From Burkholderia diffusa (GTDB lineage Bacteria; Pseudomonadota; Gammaproteobacteria; Burkholderiales; Burkholderiaceae), in NCBI RefSeq assembly GCF_902499115.1, contig NZ_CABVPN010000009.1, forward strand, positions 152,600-216,599: 64,000 bases of DNA, given 5' to 3'. Shown piece after piece: positions 63,101 through 64,000 of the stretch. The notes under the pieces are model-generated. The model saw only the letters and a list, made by a program, of their open reading frames with translations. It was not told where the DNA came from and ran no database searches. Each line of letters starts with the position of its first letter. Within the stretch, counting starts at the first letter, position 1. The translations under genes and the position numbers were made by a program.

Positions 63101-63485
63101 GTCGCCGACGCCCGGTGCCTCGCTCGCACCGACGCCCGGGGCGACGACGGCGCCGGCGGCTCAGCCGAGTGCGTCTGCGTCATCGACGCCGAATGCGCCG
63201 CCGTCGGGGACGCCATCCTCGCCGGCGCAGCCTTCGACGGGTTCGCCGCGCCCGACGCCAACTCCGCTGACGGTGCAGGTGGTCGCCGGCAATTCGTTGT
63301 GGACCATTGCGGAAAGTCACGAAGGGTCATTGCTTGCAGCCGCTCGCGTACCGGCCGACGAACAGCAACGGATGTCGGACGGTCAACGGATCAACGTCGC
63401 GTTGAACGAGATCCTGCAGCTCAACCCGAACCTGGCGAGCAATCCGGGGGAGATCAATCCGGGGCAGCAGGTGATCGTCGGGTGA
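51183..63485 (+). CDS. Giant modular LysM protein (about 4,100 residues), toxin/effector-like
   Basis: 4,100 residues. Order: N-terminal helical, Ala/Gln-rich part with short repeats (1-640); a DUF4781-like region (about 640-1107) with hydrophobic Gly/Ala segments near 903-953 and 973-998; His...Cys modules at 1486/1525, 1777/1843 and 2115/2154; a methyltransferase-like stretch (about 2280-2360); Arg-rich and helical parts; a TIM-barrel-like part with 'VMVTFHGWDAV' (His3395) and 'LGTHGADFIGN' (His3434); hydrophobic segments to about 3961, including a probable membrane helix 'ALFPVAIFGIMQGYGVISAM'; a Pro/Ser/Thr linker (3968-4028); LysM (4029-4100). GGGAGA is 6 nt before the chosen ATG (51177 is also possible). 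No signal peptide. Secretion route and target unknown; it resembles large polymorphic toxins or effectors. Confidence 0.85.
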   Translation: MVLMAVGGGGPVNVPQPQNDDDPAPKNGAGSTPPAQTPEQQALAAAQAETQRLLQLAQAEMATLKRLHDQGASQADLDNQVKKAETAWGSVQAAVENQMRVAADGGGDTNKAIAGVASDLRNASPNDPVFGSVLDDAQKAVSAESAPERATNVKAFQFAMAMQKDQAANADVQQYNALPGGIRRADPDTGAQLRQAATTADTNADDAYTALTTALRHEYSTSAATLRLNDAKADYAAWQKEPGGLRRADEADITQELSQAQSQYDKVVTGGDDTALTYVTADEQKQVVASVKQNHDGMWYTGLVDALGEESQLKRTIATINPDDPSLSPQMKQLAQSDPVTFALLQDTGVTVDPNDPKLSPQEKTLAQQNPLAEAFVKLTGVPVSTDGKSESEAQALNAQINQAGGVFAYAMAHADQNQPGYQKIKLLLAAAPDVRLQYTQQQVAQLMENPGSNPGAALQVLNTNMNASFSLDERQTLWTQAGQPHFNANFIHSQIDPLMQKPDSQATDQASMQARYDGRMNADKAGKWMQDILANAPPEFAGVVLDTVEKDFGNKWTQSNTGTPQPYGDGIEFYKGLSTAVGLADQQPTASGVPVHREDDVASWLLDANGNAKTMIYTLRGSDAGYGFDGVRQALSSGVDPSLSKALLSKMQNDDRFRSGFANDFQLRYDQGTKSAQDKQNKDAASASYKLFQADPDKQLKAYFDDFQKHFDDKSYTFTTGSDQMTNFVGAGLGIQPDDPGATPTDRNDVPSMALLEQLIVSNGQLQNGRAVNSQSLYARNSAATQMIQNVVDQIRKVGGDHAVVSLVPIYYVSKGTGTAPSALFKVQVEGHPDQYKLIDDRGWKYDTVDDYQHNNALSDDGKLYVPKSLTNGPASGGFSQYETIDAHKTEWYQHAEHILEMGAGILAAAGGVVLVASGIGAPVGGLMLGAAWTAVGAGMAVGVPAAIGDLKNLSDHGQSIGFGNVQARGDWISLIGSGAGFAGAGLGVAAKSLAEASSLLRTTGRVSDLLTAASRGDGAAADVASVGRFTQEADAFQSLAQTTGRTAGVFNVTGGLIGGYQMGDQGVSLVKNWDAMSDSDRAQQLLNLGIGIAQMGLGSHTLMERPIRAITKTPAPSTVSRPVAINVVDTLYGNGLANQRLAVGEIGNPWQHAEEQANSFGEPADDGGTVAPADKGLRARVAAWLRAHRMQGTPDDAAIVPRLAPDGEATPAVADALAGDGASTARAGMPTNGAHPASWEIPAHVAADPAMLSEVVGGIIESGNRLEDVEYYVYALQDPEGNVRNPEEDGLPATQKGNIVDDMSAARADQRRANAADDAKARAAVAPDEDGTIGVTRYTTYHDALMVGADGVAGGRYRIALVDQGALSADGSVPPEAVVGHVGLTDAGDAFMLSMNDAYDRTLRVVYPRGFDSQKPLIRNEGGRRVDVINAPFGMSETQWAAYPRREADLAIYSDNPSQPENRLPAGERPLMPVPPGYFAVYAHAWADAFASATGKAMSAEDMAELIRQSGWDGKSPVILYACGAGTRVSPLAQLLANVLGVDVYGASGFVAWRSPRYRADGSPDSGYAGGILIEPGAPDQAGVPDHSVSGEPRTYRFSPALAVIDQGAHPVDWSGVAPRPVSNHWGGSATTGDARVPIGVYVWRLLTKRGSIINPRSGRSASALEMTHALEELAWKGYTPGTPIALEGPRSGANPELLQEFADLIQAPVFGRLGDDDAAGWRRALPNPGRRLARFEIEPDVNGKFSPGGAQPVRINPLELRPVPGSNVVNLLGHATARQFLKVSGFDIAESHGTAPRDVTLDSAAAVTEGGKTISPRQFARKLLDDPAYTEGNGVLLTGCYLGAGGYSFAQELAYELQVPVIASITSNSVRGTGALELHPIDDKIVLPANDPDVATRLYLHLPEAPDASDPPMVFAQRGEPAARTAVHDHAPVEPVRAIDAQIDPDSDSGRRGAGGTQGDGGRQDVTPGGPAHPRLAPDAEPGEPPVYEPTPVVEVGPGQIYKADEWAARVEQVAEAEADDGLSGKTQKIYPKTSRVYTDRRIANDGVVTTTVHGQSVLQPGFDDVTGIDATQHPEFLRPADTLLMPPDDPLHPIGARGLMSPPGHHVVFGHGISADAMLGPEGRPLTPDEVAERVAPHLEPGQDVTLYSCFGGSNKHDPLRIAPGQVRAASTTFAAALAQRLSELTGRPTSVWAPPDILLVEPDGSTTVRGTRLTGQVDKDRLPMQSFRGDPARAGRPALPAGRDAEPAATTARTASRPLADPPPRPTVPRVADPTFADPDYDFTAIPDDTFESVTLDHPFRTALAERPGVIGDAARVTQPGGTVSQRWPSGFLDGPEPTRVIDGVMQAFDAAGLTNLRVEFVTRDGSIELGSGTDFGALDPEDGWFRFSGTVPDAPATAAAHTPAPSVTDARLALPEGVRTVAHGDLGQAIDTAHTGPRNHAYVRTDALPDGTAFARDDLTPQERVAASASANLAAVEGQAPTDVVLLSALGHDPARALRITTPDGGELVKPAGVDMYVVRTRDAATGEVSYRLVGIDRSGLPEGYAAVHAGGMRAVGATDGRPTWPTIGPAGPAAGRLAGTAGESSGAAAPAAVSGHANQPGVPQGAAVAEASDPQAVAATWLDSLGRRTLTRVDGQRAPTLDGLGRQLGPNAHVLITAHTDAPAADAEHAAPAFVAVLETDEHGALGPVRMLDGKRVPGALRKALGKTGSSGRTARRQFDFFVSPVAHDELMQFGGASKIETRDGKSSWSVTASGHPVDAALAADVAKLHDAPGFKRPRQAVRAVEGERRWIHVVEDETGKVLGYAERNTNHEWKYYEKAPLGDTEVPEQDLRTVFRRRRRGGIPVLRSPRRGIRFVVSDVKPETVDRIGGFRPAKETTPAEKPPHRSLGDLFQSKVPLRRPLERAEQGGEGNTATRPPVDPHLLPSHTSALNVVDFSGNSVPHLLTAIRNGAVDGNQHVIYVFRTDGAVAEALGDPVGVIAARNGEMRWFDAVRHANNPHHQGVPLDEMPIGNDRFGSDVHFLLTQLPPRAFLRSARPTRIAALEARAKALREQLSDAEARGQHSAPFRALAARTRHGYNEVLNDLQRLRRSGTAPAPLSIEPYQPGLSSSTVVAFSLRNGAAKTEQYFPTHDQIEAYNKQAQRAGKVNLVLKGEPQAVMVDPGMWRTLLNKLYVGRDVSTSASRFLPVPGKLRARTRRLGAATVADQRIRYFFTRSSEALQDRMVPMARSLSLSDDPALMRKIVEQYGGVTPVVTLVVDPHLLAAVLGKAHDPDFLRAVKALGDQKNAVFDGENGMIHPAPGTDGTALALDHLAHLNRWLDEAAHTGFAIRLETAPSRALVSGTDYRYQSGTNDAYHDYVRVMTALEKWSNEHPDTTAPNVMVTFHGWDAVPESVPGAGHEKLLRAVLEREGLEWVHVGLSLGTHGADFIGNQDLTGALAKLIVENRARPEIIDRLHGADALTRVFERVDRQTLANQHQLLFAEVERIGAAQGMTPAEVAALRQKLYEGNTTVWLNQARKATIEHATEHWKGDGNEPGNKTEKGARRFAARWLEQYGASVPDRVTTRAQPSAGDPADHWRAVVRDPALINDGTKPIGTSRRETAQLAKVEIPDAKRAQAELHALRVHDEPIGTNRRPPSRRRIAGEMTAATLAGGTGAGALVATGKEFVGTATNSLYAGLRVGRVFQALHHGAVASLKNGDPRVFDRVVDRLVRGLQKQLKANGFDADARGTQLEQIAHEGKAAAAQLRALNEDGTLSFDETATHTQAIAADMLAQMQGVVGGTSLKLLHHGSPRHAVGRLGRLFALGGYGGSITINGAKFLHGDGLAGGQALGGIISAVSTGIVYKGGSRGVNAENRSQLARIASATGDYVTSAVGLASGIHGAMAAHTFGDGMTGMLGAMSGALLGAGRLHTQFPNATPWLARLPTGIALFPVAIFGIMQGYGVISAMTGSDDKDKHPGAGPSPTPGASLAPTPGATTAPAAQPSASASSTPNAPPSGTPSSPAQPSTGSPRPTPTPLTVQVVAGNSLWTIAESHEGSLLAAARVPADEQQRMSDGQRINVALNEILQLNPNLASNPGEINPGQQVIVG

Positions 63486-63524
63486 GGGGCAAACGTCGAA
63501 AGTCGGCGTGTAAGTGGCAAATGT

Positions 63525-64000
63525 TCACGCTTGTTTCGACGAGTAGCTGCGGCCCGGCGCCCGTTGGTCGAACCACCGATGGTCGCTGGCGTTGATCTGG
63601 ATCAGTTCACCGAGGCACGCCCGGCGCGCTCGCGGCTGGTAGACCTTGGGTGGACGCTGCCGGCGTGGCACCCACAAACCGGCATCCGTCATAAGCCGCC
63701 GTACCGTTTCCCTGGCCAACTGGATGCCATGGCACTCGGACAACTTCTCGCAGGCCAGCGTCGGGCCAAAATCCGCGTAGCGCTCGCGAATGATCGTCAG
63801 CGCTCGCCGAGCCAGTTCCTCGTCCAATCGCCGGTTCCCCGGACGACCACGCTTGCGCGACGTTAGTCCAGCCGCGCCAGATTCCCGGTACCGAATCACC
63901 AGCCGTTCGATCTGCCGGACCGTTAGCAGGCCGTTGAAATACCCCCGCCGATCCGTCACGATGTAGCGAACCCGATCCCAAGGCACGAAGGCAGCATGCG
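63525..64000 (-). pseudogene. Truncated ISNCY-type transposase (runs off right edge)
   Basis: The frame is open from the window edge to a stop at 63525. It contains a helix-turn-helix region 'LTVRQIERLVIRYRESGAAG', 'LTSRKRGRPGNRRL' and 'LGELIQINASDHRWFDQRAP'. In this family the last segment opens the DDE catalytic domain and reads D-A-S-D; here it is N-A-S-D, and only about ten unrelated residues follow before the stop. The second and third catalytic acids are therefore missing, so the element is inactive at least in this copy. It ends 39 bp from the stop of the giant gene. Confidence 0.75.

Overview
The window is GC-rich (about two-thirds G+C) and dense, with proteobacterial gene families throughout: a Gram-negative porin, a Pal-type lipoprotein, a TonB receptor, a long-form isocitrate lyase, GTP-dependent PEP carboxykinase, OtsA and an extra FtsH. 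Gene content and codon use suggest a Burkholderia, probably of the cepacia complex and perhaps a secondary chromosome. That assignment is inferred, not proven.

Left third (1-22.6 kb). An AraC-type regulator runs off the left edge. Beyond it lie several blocks of small-molecule oxidoreductases: eight classical short-chain dehydrogenases (SDRs), one extended SDR-like protein, one medium-chain reductase, three SnoaL-like proteins, three Dabb/EthD-type ferredoxin-fold proteins and one FAD-dependent 3-ketosteroid-dehydrogenase-like flavoprotein. Set among them are aceA (glyoxylate shunt), pckG (gluconeogenesis) and a YbaK / YheO-type regulator / PLP-dependent dehydratase operon. The layout fits breakdown of a cyclic substrate to acetyl-CoA-level products, with carbon saved by AceA and PckG. 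The substrate cannot be read from the sequence.

Middle (22.6-43 kb). Here are a Tat-exported acid-phosphatase-like lipoprotein, a second-type FtsH, otsA, a chemoreceptor, a ZnuD-like TonB receptor divergent from a zinc alcohol dehydrogenase (with a Zur/Fur-like palindrome between them), and a secreted BNR/Asp-box protein. They are followed by a hydrolase-marR operon with two palindromic operators, an orphan sulfonate-type binding protein, wreckage of an amino-acid ABC transporter, a DoeB/aspartoacylase-like deacylase and a GGDEF protein.

Right third (43-64 kb). A Tat-exported molybdenum dehydrogenase operon (Mo subunit, 2Fe-2S subunit, tri-heme lipoprotein cytochrome c) carries the same TATTTC-N6-GAAATA palindrome as the marR operon. 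A small Gly-rich lipoprotein, a Pal paralogue and a porin come next. Then comes a single 12.3-kb gene for a protein of about 4,100 residues. It has Gly/Ala-rich hydrophobic segments, three His...Cys modules that look like a caspase or C80 fold, a probable membrane anchor, a Pro/Ser/Thr linker and a C-terminal LysM. A truncated transposase follows at the right edge. This giant protein and the SDR-rich cluster are the best candidates for undescribed systems.
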